DNA of 64,000 bases from Halobacteriovorax sp. HLS (GTDB taxonomy: Bacteria > Bdellovibrionota > Bacteriovoracia > Bacteriovoracales > Bacteriovoracaceae), in the NCBI RefSeq assembly GCF_004006665.1, contig NZ_QOCL01000002.1, positions 1-64,000 on the forward strand. Reading direction: 5' to 3'. Shown one piece after another: positions 34,890 to 42,293 of this stretch. Both the position numbers and the translations under genes were made by a program. The notes beneath the pieces were generated by a model. It was not told where the DNA came from. It saw only the letters and a list, made by a program, of their open reading frames with translations, and did not search any database. Within the stretch, counting starts at the first letter, position 1. Every line of letters starts with the position of its first letter.

Positions 34890-37310
34890 ATGGTTACTAA
34901 CTACGAGGGTGATAACATTGAGTTCAAAAATGAACTTCCCCTCTTACCGATCAGAGATATTGTTGTATATCCATTCATGATCCTTCCTCTATTTGTAGGC
35001 AGAGAGTCCTCAATACAAGCTGTCGAGCATGCTCTTAATAATACAGATCGATTAATTCTACTAGCAAGTCAAAAGGATATTACTGCAGAAGCTCCAGAGC
35101 CTTCAGAGATATATGAGCTTGGTACTGTTGCAATGATCATGAGGATGAGAAAACTACCTGATGGTAGAATAAAGATATTAGTGCAAGGCCTATCCAAAGC
35201 AAGAATTATGAGCTTTGATCAAACTGAGCCTTTCTTTATTTCTAAAGTTTCCAAGGTTGAGGACGTTGCTGTTGACGCTGGAAATGTTGCAGTAAATGCA
35301 TTAATGAGAAATATCAGAGAACAATTAGAAAAAGTTATTACTCTAGGAAAAGTTCTCTCTCCAGATATTCTAATGGTACTTGAGGATATTCAAGACCCTG
35401 GAAGACTAGCTGATCTTGTTGCTTCTAACCTAAATCTCCATGTAGGTGAAGCTCAAATGATTCTTGAAGTACTTGATCCAATCGAAAGACTTCATAAAAT
35501 AAATGATATTTTATCTAGGGAATTAGAAATCCTAGCGATGCAACAAAAGATTAAGCATGTTGCGAAAGATGAAATTAATAAATCACAAAAAGAGTACTTT
35601 CTTAGAGAGCAAATTAAAGCTATTAAGAATGAGCTTGGTGATGAATCAGGAGCTGCTCCCGTTGAGGATGAGTTCCAAGAGTTTAGAAATAAAATAAACA
35701 ATAGCGAGATGCCTGAAGAGTCAGAAAAAGAAGCACTAAAGCAACTTGGAAGACTTGAGAAAATGCATCCAGATTCTTCAGAATCTAGCATTCTTAGATC
35801 ATATCTAGAGTGGCTTACTGATCTTCCATGGTCTGAGAGTTCTGAAGAAATTTATGATCTTGATAAAGCCAAAGCAATTCTAGATGAAGACCATATGGAT
35901 TTAGAGAAAGTAAAAGAAAGAATTCTAGAGTACTTAGCTGTTAGAAAACTTAAAGGTGGAAAGCTAAAAGGTCCAATCCTTTGTTTCTCAGGGCCACCAG
36001 GTGTTGGTAAAACATCGCTAGGTAAGTCTATTGCCAAGGCCACAGGAAGAGAGTTCGTAAGAATAAGTCTTGGTGGTGTAAAAGATGAAGCTGAAATTAG
36101 AGGACACAGAAGAACATATGTTGGTTCAATGCCAGGTAGGTTCATTCAGGCCCTTAAGCAAGCCAAAACAAATAATCCAGTTATACTTCTTGATGAAGTT
36201 GATAAACTTGGTGGCGATTTCAAGGGTGATCCTTCAAGTGCGTTACTAGAAGTATTAGATCCTGAACAAAATGGTGCGTTTAGAGATCACTACTTAAATA
36301 TTCCATTTGATTTATCAAATGTAATGTTTATAGCAACATCAAATGTTCTTGATCAAATTCCAGGACCTCTTAGAGATAGAATGGAAGTGTTAAATTTATC
36401 AGGGTACACACAAGAAGAAAAAGTTGCAATTAGTAAGAAGTATCTTATTCCAAAACAAATGAATGAGAATGGTATTACTGACGATCATATCGAATTTACT
36501 GATGAGGGTGTCCAGTCAGTAATTAGAAACTTTACTTCAGAAGCAGGTCTAAGAAACCTCGAAAGAAGAATTGGTGCTCTCTGTAGAAAGGTAGCGACAA
36601 AAATCGCAAGAGGAGAAGGGTCAAAAACCCAAATTATTCCAAAAGAAGTTGAGAAGCTTCTAGGTCCTCCTCTTTATACAAAAGAAGATGAAAAAGAGTG
36701 TGATGAAGTTGGTGTTGCAACAGGTTTGGCCTGGACAGCACATGGTGGAGAAATCCTATACATTGAATCAACTAAGATGAAAGGAAAAGGTCTAACTCTT
36801 ACCGGTCAACTTGGTGATGTTATGAAAGAATCTGCCCAGACAGCTATTGGTTACATTAGAAGTAAGGCCGATCAATTTCATGTAAGTGAAGATGCATTTG
36901 ATGAAAATGAAATTCATATTCATCTACCTGCAGGCGCAACTCCTAAAGATGGACCAAGCGCAGGAATCACTTTAGCGACAACAATTGTATCTCTACTTAC
37001 AGATACACCAATAGATAAGAGTGTCGCCATGACAGGTGAAATAACTCTTACCGGAAAAGTTCTTCCAATTGGAGGATTAAAAGAGAAGGCCCTTGCAGCA
37101 ATGAGAATGAATATAAAAACTGTTATCATTCCATGGAAAAACAAGAAGGACCTGATCGATATTCCAGAAGAGTATCGCAAGAAACTTAACTTCGTTCCGG
37201 TTAAAACCTTTGATGAAGTTGTCGAAATAGCTTTAGTTGGCTGGAAAAAGAAAGAAGCTAAGCCAAAGCTAAAAAAGAGCAAGAATTCACATCCGCCAAT
37301 AGCGGCATAA
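34890..37310 (+). CDS. lon: ATP-dependent protease Lon
   Basis: Degrades damaged and regulatory proteins in the cytoplasm. The true start is taken as ATG 34890 with AAGGAG 5 bases upstream (34879-34884), giving 806 residues; an upstream in-frame extension to 34737 has no ribosome site and lies in the leader. The LON substrate domain begins ELPLLPIRDIVVYPFMILPL. The AAA+ module has FSGPPGVGKTSLGKSIAKA (Walker A) and VILLDEVDKLG (Walker B). The Ser-Lys dyad is in PKDGPSAGITLATT with Lys downstream near GLKEKALAA. A short strong terminator follows. Confidence 0.97.
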   Translation: MVTNYEGDNIEFKNELPLLPIRDIVVYPFMILPLFVGRESSIQAVEHALNNTDRLILLASQKDITAEAPEPSEIYELGTVAMIMRMRKLPDGRIKILVQGLSKARIMSFDQTEPFFISKVSKVEDVAVDAGNVAVNALMRNIREQLEKVITLGKVLSPDILMVLEDIQDPGRLADLVASNLNLHVGEAQMILEVLDPIERLHKINDILSRELEILAMQQKIKHVAKDEINKSQKEYFLREQIKAIKNELGDESGAAPVEDEFQEFRNKINNSEMPEESEKEALKQLGRLEKMHPDSSESSILRSYLEWLTDLPWSESSEEIYDLDKAKAILDEDHMDLEKVKERILEYLAVRKLKGGKLKGPILCFSGPPGVGKTSLGKSIAKATGREFVRISLGGVKDEAEIRGHRRTYVGSMPGRFIQALKQAKTNNPVILLDEVDKLGGDFKGDPSSALLEVLDPEQNGAFRDHYLNIPFDLSNVMFIATSNVLDQIPGPLRDRMEVLNLSGYTQEEKVAISKKYLIPKQMNENGITDDHIEFTDEGVQSVIRNFTSEAGLRNLERRIGALCRKVATKIARGEGSKTQIIPKEVEKLLGPPLYTKEDEKECDEVGVATGLAWTAHGGEILYIESTKMKGKGLTLTGQLGDVMKESAQTAIGYIRSKADQFHVSEDAFDENEIHIHLPAGATPKDGPSAGITLATTIVSLLTDTPIDKSVAMTGEITLTGKVLPIGGLKEKALAAMRMNIKTVIIPWKNKKDLIDIPEEYRKKLNFVPVKTFDEVVEIALVGWKKKEAKPKLKKSKNSHPPIAA

Positions 37311-37315
37311 ATATA

Positions 37316-37342
37316 AAAGGGAGCTTATCAGCTCCCTTTTTT
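37316..37342 (+). terminator. Rho-independent terminator of lon
   Basis: AAAGGGAGC-TTATCA-GCTCCCTTT forms a 9-bp stem and is followed by a run of T, 5 bases after the lon stop codon. A textbook intrinsic terminator. Confidence 0.9.
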
Positions 37343-37369
37343 GTGCTATAATTTTAGAAAAATGTAAAC

Positions 37370-37780
37370 ATGGATGAGTTACAAATGAGCAATATAAGAA
37401 ATGAAGATTTAAAAATCGTCGTTGTCGATGATTCTGACTTTTCAAGAAACTCCTTAATCACAATACTTGAGAAAAATGGTTTCAACGTTGTTGGACAAGC
37501 AAGCAGTGCTAACGACGCTGTTCCTCTACTTGTAACAGGAGCGAATGTCTTTTTAGTAGATATTGTAATGCCTGAAGTTAGTGGACTCGAGCTGGCAAAG
37601 ATGCTGACAGAGAATGGTAAAGATATAAAGATTATTATGATGTCATCATTAAATATGGAAAGTATCATAATTGAATCAATATCCAATGGTGCAATCGATT
37701 TCTTAACTAAACCATTTGGCGAACAAGACCTCATTAGATCACTAGAAAAGATTGAAATAGAAATGGAAAAGGATAATTAG
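37370..37780 (+). CDS. CheY-like response regulator
   Basis: 136 residues, one receiver domain. KIVVVDDSDFSRNSLI provides the acidic pocket, VFLVDIVMPEVSG the phospho-acceptor Asp, IIMMSSLNME the conserved Ser, and LTKPFGEQDLI the Lys. It is closer to CheY than the regulator at 23751. An alternative start (MSNIRNED, 37385) has GGATGAG upstream and may be the true one. The next gene starts one base after its stop. Its flagellar role is inferred from CheY similarity only. Confidence 0.92.
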   Translation: MDELQMSNIRNEDLKIVVVDDSDFSRNSLITILEKNGFNVVGQASSANDAVPLLVTGANVFLVDIVMPEVSGLELAKMLTENGKDIKIIMMSSLNMESIIIESISNGAIDFLTKPFGEQDLIRSLEKIEIEMEKDN

Positions 37781-37781
37781 T

Positions 37782-38126
37782 ATGTTCTTTATGTTTAAAT
37801 TTGCCCTGTATTTTGCAATAAGCTTTGTAATTTTGTCGTTTCCAATCGCTGATAAAACGGTTTTTGAGCATGTTAATAAAATTGCACACCCTTACACAGA
37901 CAATATTTATAAATCTGTTAAGAGTAATGTTTCTCAAGGTATTAAAGAAAGTTCAAAGCTTTTTTCAAACTCATCGCCTAATACTGATGAAATTAAGACT
38001 AAATACTCTTCAATGAAAAAGAAAGTTAAGAAAATTGAGCAGGCAATTGAGTCTAATCATGAATCCTTCACAATCGAAGAAAAAGAAATGTTAAAAAAGG
38101 TCCTAAATACAGAAGGCCAACTCTAA
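37782..38126 (+). CDS. Small membrane-anchored or secreted helical protein
   Basis: 114 residues: N-terminal hydrophobic helix (about 3-20), then a mainly helical charged region (KIAHPYTDNIYKSVKSNVSQ, SSMKKKVKKIEQAIESNHES). No recognised family. It is one base after the CheY-like gene and shares its transcript, ending at a strong hairpin whose loop contains the stop codon. The charged C-terminal region could form a short coiled coil. Confidence 0.65.
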   Translation: MFFMFKFALYFAISFVILSFPIADKTVFEHVNKIAHPYTDNIYKSVKSNVSQGIKESSKLFSNSSPNTDEIKTKYSSMKKKVKKIEQAIESNHESFTIEEKEMLKKVLNTEGQL

Positions 38127-38140
38127 GAGCTGGCCTTCTT
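38111..38140 (+). terminator. Hairpin terminator after 37782-38126
   Basis: AGAAGGCCA (38111-38119) pairs with TGGCCTTCT (38131-38139), a 9-bp stem, with an inner CTCT/AGAG extension. The stop codon is in the loop. Only a short T tail follows. Confidence 0.65.
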
Positions 38141-38165
38141 ACACATATTAAGGGGTAAAAGTAAT

Positions 38166-38354
38166 TTAAGATTCTTTTTGTTTTTTAACTTTCACTTCTT
38201 CAGATCTTACTTCAGACTCTTGAACTTTTTTAGCTCCACGTGCCTGAGTTGATTGATTCTTAATACAATCAGTTGAAGACTCACCTACAGTTCCTGCAAA
38301 TGATTGTGATGATAGTGCTGCAAACATTCCTAATACAATAAATAATTTTTTCAT
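38166..38354 (-). CDS. Small secreted protein, VGESSTDC family, member A
   Basis: 62 residues: signal peptide with cleavage after SQSFA (about residue 20), then a mature peptide of about 42 residues. It begins GTVGESSTDCIKNQSTQARG, has one cysteine, and ends in a Lys/Glu-rich tail (VKVKKQKES). The first half of the mature peptide is almost identical to the protein at 39911-40096. Ribosome site GGGAG is good. A sigma-54-type promoter lies 40 bases upstream. I know no such family; function is unknown. It is expected in the periplasm or outside the cell. Confidence 0.78.
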   Translation of the reverse strand: MKKLFIVLGMFAALSSQSFAGTVGESSTDCIKNQSTQARGAKKVQESEVRSEEVKVKKQKES

Positions 38355-38393
38355 AAAGCTCTCCCAAGGTTTATTTTTAGTTACCTTCTATTA

Positions 38394-38410
38394 AGCAAGA
38401 CAGATGCCAA
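38394..38410 (-). promoter_or_regulatory. sigma-54-type promoter of small secreted protein A
   Basis: Minus strand TTGGCATCTGTCTTGCT fits the sigma-54 consensus TGGCAC-N5-TTGCW, with GG (38407-38408) and GC (38395-38396) exactly 10 bases apart. The start would be near 38383, about 30 bases before the ATG. Confidence 0.6.
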
Positions 38411-38448
38411 ACAAGAGAATGTAAAAACAACACCTTAGAATAATAACT

Positions 38449-38469
38449 AGTGTATAAAGATTATACACT
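38449..38469 (-). terminator. Hairpin downstream of aldehyde dehydrogenase gene
   Basis: AGTGTATAA (38449-38457) and TTATACACT (38461-38469) form a 9-bp stem with a 3-base loop, 10 bases after the dehydrogenase stop. The following minus-strand bases are T-rich but not a clean U-run, so termination is only likely. Confidence 0.4.
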
Positions 38470-38478
38470 GAGTAATTT

Positions 38479-39861
38479 CTAGCCAAAAAACTTCAACAGC
38501 CACCTAAGAAGCCTCATCTTTCCAAAGTATGGTGGATACTTAAAAGGTGGGTCAAAACTGCTAGAAGAAGCAAATACACTCTTCTTATGAGAGAAGAGAT
38601 CAAACGAGCTCTTTCCGTGATAAGCACCCATTCCACTTTCTCCAACTCCCCCAAAGGGTAGATTTTCATTAGCAATATGCATAAGTGTATCATTGATCGT
38701 GACTCCACCCGAGCTAACTCTATCTAAAATGACTTCAACTATTTTCTTATCTTCTGAAAAGATATAATTGGCCAGAGGCTTCTCTCCTTCACTCACAAAA
38801 TCAATGGCCTCTTTTAAGTTTTGCATTTTTATTATAGGCAGTAGAGGACCAAAGATTTCATCTTTCATAATATGTGAATCTTTCTTTGCGCTTATAATAG
38901 ATGGAGATATATAGAGGTCATCTTTATCACTTTCACCACCATACAAAAGCTCTTCTGACTCAATCAGTTCAACGATTCTGTCAAAATGCCTCTCATTAAT
39001 GATTCTTCCATAGCTAGAACTTTTTTGAGCGTTCTTGCCAAAGAACTTTAGAATATATTTTTCTAATTTATTAACAAGTTCTTCATAATGCTTATCTTCA
39101 ACGAGAATATAATCTGGAGCAATACAAGTTTGACCAGCATTAAAGAATTTTCCAGAGACAATGCGTTTAGCGACAAGATCAATTTTCTGAGCTCCAAAAA
39201 TAAAACAAGGACTTTTCCCTCCAAGCTCTAAAGTTAACGGTGTGAGGTTCTTAGAAGCTTTTTCCATAATGATTCGTGCAACATGACCATTACCTGTATA
39301 GAATATGTAATCAAATCTATTATCTAGAAGTCTAGTCGTCTCCTCAACTCCACCCTCAACGCAATAGACAGTACTTTCATCGAAAGTTTCAGAAATTATT
39401 TTTGAAATAACTTTGGAAGTAGACGCTGATACCTCACTAGGTTTTACAACAACTCTATTTCCAGCAGCTAGCGCTCCTATAAGCGGAGATATAAGTAACT
39501 GAAAGGGATAATTCCAAGGACTAATAATCAATACACTTCCGTAGGGCTCTGAGAGAATATAGCTCTTGGCAGGAAAGTAAATTAGCGGAGTTTTGACGGA
39601 CTTTCTTTTCATCCATTTTTTTAAATGTTTTTTAGCAGATCTCAATTCATTTAACACAAAAAGAAACTCTGAAATCTGCGCTTCAAAGTGACACTTTCTT
39701 AGGTCTTCATAGAGAGCTTCATTTATTTCTTTCTCATACTTTAATAAAGATTTTTCTAGTTTATCTAATAAACTGAGTCTTTCTTTTAATGAAAAATTAG
39801 ATTTACTTTGATTCAGCGAGCGCTGATTTTTAACTACTTCATCGATTCTTTCTAAATTCAT
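38479..39861 (-). CDS. Aldehyde dehydrogenase (class 3-like)
   Basis: NAD(P)-dependent oxidation of aldehydes to acids. 460 residues, the short class 3 form. LTLELGGKSPCFIFGA holds the general-base Glu region and NAGQTCIAPDYILV the catalytic Cys. NYPFQLLISPLIGALAAGN begins the cofactor fold, and IFGPLLPI follows. The C-terminus is basic and hydrophobic (FGKMRLLRWLLKFFG), similar to membrane-associated fatty-aldehyde dehydrogenases. It sits between two paralogous small-protein genes. A near-perfect inverted repeat covers its transcription start and may be an operator. Confidence 0.94.
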   Translation of the reverse strand: MNLERIDEVVKNQRSLNQSKSNFSLKERLSLLDKLEKSLLKYEKEINEALYEDLRKCHFEAQISEFLFVLNELRSAKKHLKKWMKRKSVKTPLIYFPAKSYILSEPYGSVLIISPWNYPFQLLISPLIGALAAGNRVVVKPSEVSASTSKVISKIISETFDESTVYCVEGGVEETTRLLDNRFDYIFYTGNGHVARIIMEKASKNLTPLTLELGGKSPCFIFGAQKIDLVAKRIVSGKFFNAGQTCIAPDYILVEDKHYEELVNKLEKYILKFFGKNAQKSSSYGRIINERHFDRIVELIESEELLYGGESDKDDLYISPSIISAKKDSHIMKDEIFGPLLPIIKMQNLKEAIDFVSEGEKPLANYIFSEDKKIVEVILDRVSSGGVTINDTLMHIANENLPFGGVGESGMGAYHGKSSFDLFSHKKSVFASSSSFDPPFKYPPYFGKMRLLRWLLKFFG

Positions 39862-39892
39862 ATGTCCTCATCTAAATAATGAGGACATTATA
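39862..39892 (-). promoter_or_regulatory. Inverted repeat at aldehyde dehydrogenase promoter (possible operator)
   Basis: A perfect 10-bp repeat, ATGTCCTCAT (39862-39871) and ATGAGGACAT (39879-39888), with a 7-base centre. On the minus strand its outer arm abuts a -10-like TATAAT (39887-39892), and its inner arm carries the GAGGA ribosome site. It could be a repressor operator or an RNA stem that hides the ribosome site. The -35 is poor. Confidence 0.45.
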
Positions 39893-39910
39893 TCACTGAT
39901 ATATAGAGAA

Positions 39911-40096
39911 TTATTGCTCTTTTTGCTTCTTAGATGAAGTTTCAACCGAAGCACTAGTATCAGTATTAATAATCTGTTTAGAACCTCTAGACTGAGTAGA
40001 TTGGTTCTTTAAACAGTCAGTAGATGACTCACCAACTGATCCAGCAAAAGATAGTGTAGAAAGTGATAGTAGCGATAGTGTAATAAGTGTTTTCAT
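39911..40096 (-). CDS. Small secreted protein, VGESSTDC family, member B
   Basis: 61 residues with a signal peptide cleaved after LSFA (about residue 18). The mature peptide opens GSVGESSTDCLKNQSTQSRG and ends SSKKQKEQ. Over the first 20 mature residues it differs from member A at only four positions, all conservative (T/S, I/L, A/S), while the middle diverges, a sign of selection on the N-terminal block and the Lys-rich end. Strong ribosome site AAGGAG. Upstream is a second sigma-54-type promoter. No family recognised. It lies just after the dehydrogenase gene's promoter region. Confidence 0.78.
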   Translation of the reverse strand: MKTLITLSLLSLSTLSFAGSVGESSTDCLKNQSTQSRGSKQIINTDTSASVETSSKKQKEQ

Positions 40097-40127
40097 AAGT
40101 TACTCCTTTTATGTGTAACTTCTTATA

Positions 40128-40144
40128 AGCATAATTGGTGCCAA
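40128..40144 (-). promoter_or_regulatory. sigma-54-type promoter of small secreted protein B
   Basis: Minus strand TTGGCACCAATTATGCT: a perfect -24 TGGCAC and -12 ATGCT, with GG (40141-40142) and GC (40129-40130) 10 bases apart. The start would be near 40117, about 20 bases before the ATG. Confidence 0.6.
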
Positions 40145-40217
40145 TGTATTAGCGAAAATTCAAGAACTTAAGTCATTAGTGAGTGAATAATATCTATACA
40201 GTGAAAAAAAAATAAGC

Positions 40218-40247
40218 AAAAAAAAAGGCCTGTACAAAGACAGGCCT
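40218..40247 (-). terminator. Terminator of small secreted protein C gene
   Basis: AGGCCTGT (40226-40233) and ACAGGCCT (40240-40247) form an 8-bp stem. On the minus strand it is followed by nine T. Good intrinsic terminator, 22 bases past the stop codon. Confidence 0.85.
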
Positions 40248-40269
40248 CTCATTAACTATAGTGTATTAT

Positions 40270-40458
40270 TTAACCTTGATAATCTTTCTTCTTCTTAGTT
40301 TCTTCACCAGAACCCTCAGGAGCCGGTTGTCCTGTTCCTTCAAAAATCTTTGTGCAATCTACTTCAGAATCAGACTGCTCACCTGTTCCATCAGCAGCAA
40401 ATGTTAAGGCCGGACTTAGAAAACCTAAAAGTAAAACCATTGTAATAAACTTTTTCAT
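40270..40458 (-). CDS. Small secreted protein C, possibly related to the VGESSTDC family
   Basis: 62 residues, signal peptide cleaved after LTFA (about residue 21). The mature peptide, ADGTGEQSDSEVDCTKIFEG onward, has a single Cys and a Lys-rich C-terminus (ETKKKKDYQG). The order Gly-Glu, Ser, Asp-Cys, Lys and the basic end echoes members A and B, though identity is low, so common descent is only possible. Strong ribosome site (GTAGGAG). A TATAAT -10 lies about 30 bases upstream; I see no sigma-54 site. It has its own terminator, so it is a single-gene unit. Confidence 0.68.
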   Translation of the reverse strand: MKKFITMVLLLGFLSPALTFAADGTGEQSDSEVDCTKIFEGTGQPAPEGSGEETKKKKDYQG

Positions 40459-40538
40459 AATATTTCTCCTACCATTTATCTATTTCTATTATATCAAAAT
40501 CACTAACTAATTGCCTCTTTCTGACTAACTCATTGAAA

Positions 40539-40556
40539 GCACATAAGTTTATGTGC
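40539..40556 (-). terminator. Hairpin downstream of RHS gene
   Basis: GCACATAA-GT-TTATGTGC gives an 8-bp perfect stem 19 bases past the RHS stop, followed on the minus strand by CTTTC. Probable weak terminator. Confidence 0.45.
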
Positions 40557-40575
40557 CTTCAATTATAGGCAAATT

Positions 40576-42204
40576 CTAAAGGTTCAAGTTAACTCCCGCT
40601 GGCTTAACAATGGCCAACAGTGATTGAAATGCCTGAGTTACTTGCAGTGCCATTTTATGACCTGCTTTAGACTCTACTTTCTTAATCTCGCCATAGTTGT
40701 CATATTGAACATTAATCTTTCCAATTTTATCCATTGAGATTTCTACTGGCTTACCTTGAGCATTGTAGATAAACGATAGTGATCTCTTCTTACCTGTTTC
40801 CTTATTTAAGTCGTGCATTTTCTTGATACGACCTTTTCTATCATAAAGAAGTAGTACAGACTTTCCACTTGAGTTTTCAGCTTTAGATAGGTTTCCAGAC
40901 TTTTCGTCATACTGAAAGTTAGTCCACCCTTTCTTATTAACTACACGAGTAATTTTATTAAACTTCTTATGATAAGCTAACTCAATATAGTCACCCTTAG
41001 TTGAAGTTTTCTTAGTCAATAACCCTTTGTCATTATAATCAAAAGACGTTACATGACTTCCACGTGTAATTTTCAGAGGAAGAGAACAACACTCAGAGTA
41101 AATAGTCTCAGTTTTTAAACCATTTATTTCAGTTAAAATTCTGTAAGTATACTGCGAACCATCTGGTCTGGCCTTAACCTCGTACTCATATCTATTAGAA
41201 ACCTCTTTCCCTGTAGGAGACTTCTTAGAAACAATTGTCCAATAATGAAGATCAGAGTTCTTAGGGTTTGAATCGTACTTGTACTTAGTAAGATCACCAC
41301 TTCTACTCTTTACTGATGCTACGAACTGAGTTTTAGGAGTATAGTTAATCTCCATTTTAGAACCGTCTTTATATGAAATTGACTTCATATTGTGATTAGC
41401 ATCGTAATCGTACTTAAAAACATTTCCAGCAACATCTACTGACTCTACAAGGTCGTCACCTTCAAACTTGTAGCTTGTTTTCTTCTTCGCTGTTGATGAG
41501 ATACTTTTAACTCTTCCGTTTTGAAACCACTGAAAGAATAATTGTTTTGCATCAGAATCTTTAATCTTTAATAGATTTCCATTCTTATATTCAAAACTAA
41601 TAGTGTATCCATGCTTGTCTTTAATCTTACTTAAACGTCCTTCAGCATTGAAATACTGAATCTTTCCGTCATTATAAACTCTTTTAAACCCATCTCTAAT
41701 TTTGTGAATCTCTTGCAATCCTCTAGTATTAGAGTAAAGAACTGTCCCGTTGGCCAGTTGAGCTTTAACATTAAATTTTCTTGCATAAGCTTGTCTAAGT
41801 TCTGCATCATTAACAAGTTTAACTTTAAGAGTTTTTGCAACTTGTTCAGTTACACTTGTTCTCTTTCTCATTGCTTCAATAATTTTATTGGCAGCAGAAA
41901 CAGGATCAACCGCTTCTTTAGGAGTAAATCTCGTTTGAGCACCACTTCCATTTTCATGAACTACTACAGAACCATCTGCAGAGATATTTAAAAATGTTTC
42001 GTAGTCAGAACCCCAACCAAAACCAAACCAACCTTTTTCGGTAGACTTCGAATTATATGTTCTTGAGATCTCAAGATCATGACCTCCACCAGGTACAATT
42101 ATATCTGTATAAGAAATATAGAAATTTCCATTTTTAAGATTAACCCCAGCAAATGTTGTAGCTGGAATTAAAAGTAATAATAGGAGTAGTTTACCAAGCT
42201 TCAT
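40576..42204 (-). CDS. RHS/YD-repeat secreted protein
   Basis: 542 residues with a signal peptide (LLLLLLIPATTFA). The N-terminal module VNLKNGNFYISYTDIIVPGG, then HDLEISRTYNSKSTEKGWFG and FGWGSDYETFL match the start domain of RHS proteins. Many YD-type repeats follow: KYDYDANHNMKSISYKDGSK, SFEYKNGNLLKIKDSD, NFQYDEKSGNLSKAENSSG and LLYDRKGRIKKMHD. There is no hyperconserved RHS core or variable toxin tip, so it looks like a cell-surface or shell-forming repeat protein and not a toxin. It lies right after the Tad genes behind a sigma-28-like promoter, suggesting a surface or motility role. Confidence 0.85.
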   Translation of the reverse strand: MKLGKLLLLLLLIPATTFAGVNLKNGNFYISYTDIIVPGGGHDLEISRTYNSKSTEKGWFGFGWGSDYETFLNISADGSVVVHENGSGAQTRFTPKEAVDPVSAANKIIEAMRKRTSVTEQVAKTLKVKLVNDAELRQAYARKFNVKAQLANGTVLYSNTRGLQEIHKIRDGFKRVYNDGKIQYFNAEGRLSKIKDKHGYTISFEYKNGNLLKIKDSDAKQLFFQWFQNGRVKSISSTAKKKTSYKFEGDDLVESVDVAGNVFKYDYDANHNMKSISYKDGSKMEINYTPKTQFVASVKSRSGDLTKYKYDSNPKNSDLHYWTIVSKKSPTGKEVSNRYEYEVKARPDGSQYTYRILTEINGLKTETIYSECCSLPLKITRGSHVTSFDYNDKGLLTKKTSTKGDYIELAYHKKFNKITRVVNKKGWTNFQYDEKSGNLSKAENSSGKSVLLLYDRKGRIKKMHDLNKETGKKRSLSFIYNAQGKPVEISMDKIGKINVQYDNYGEIKKVESKAGHKMALQVTQAFQSLLAIVKPAGVNLNL

Positions 42205-42245
42205 GTATTAATCCTTTTTTTGAACACAATAATTCTCTCGTAAAT

Positions 42246-42273
42246 TTATCGGAGATCCTTTTTTAAAACTTTA
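42246..42273 (-). promoter_or_regulatory. Possible sigma-28 (FliA) promoter of the RHS gene
   Basis: Minus strand TAAAGTTT (TAAA at 42270-42273), 16 bases from TAAA to TCCGATAA (42246-42253). The elements match the FliA consensus TAAA-N15-GCCGATAA in 11 of 12 positions, but the spacer is one base long. Confidence 0.4.
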
Positions 42274-42293
42274 AACTAAATTTTAATATTTAC

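Noticed and set aside
38111-40247. Repeated hairpins as a mobile element or CRISPR array
   Set aside because: The stems differ in sequence, each follows a stop codon and is explained as a terminator or operator.
40576-42204. RHS polymorphic toxin with immunity gene
   Set aside because: No conserved RHS core motif or variable C-terminal toxin domain is seen, and no immunity-like gene follows directly; the next genes are tiny secreted proteins.
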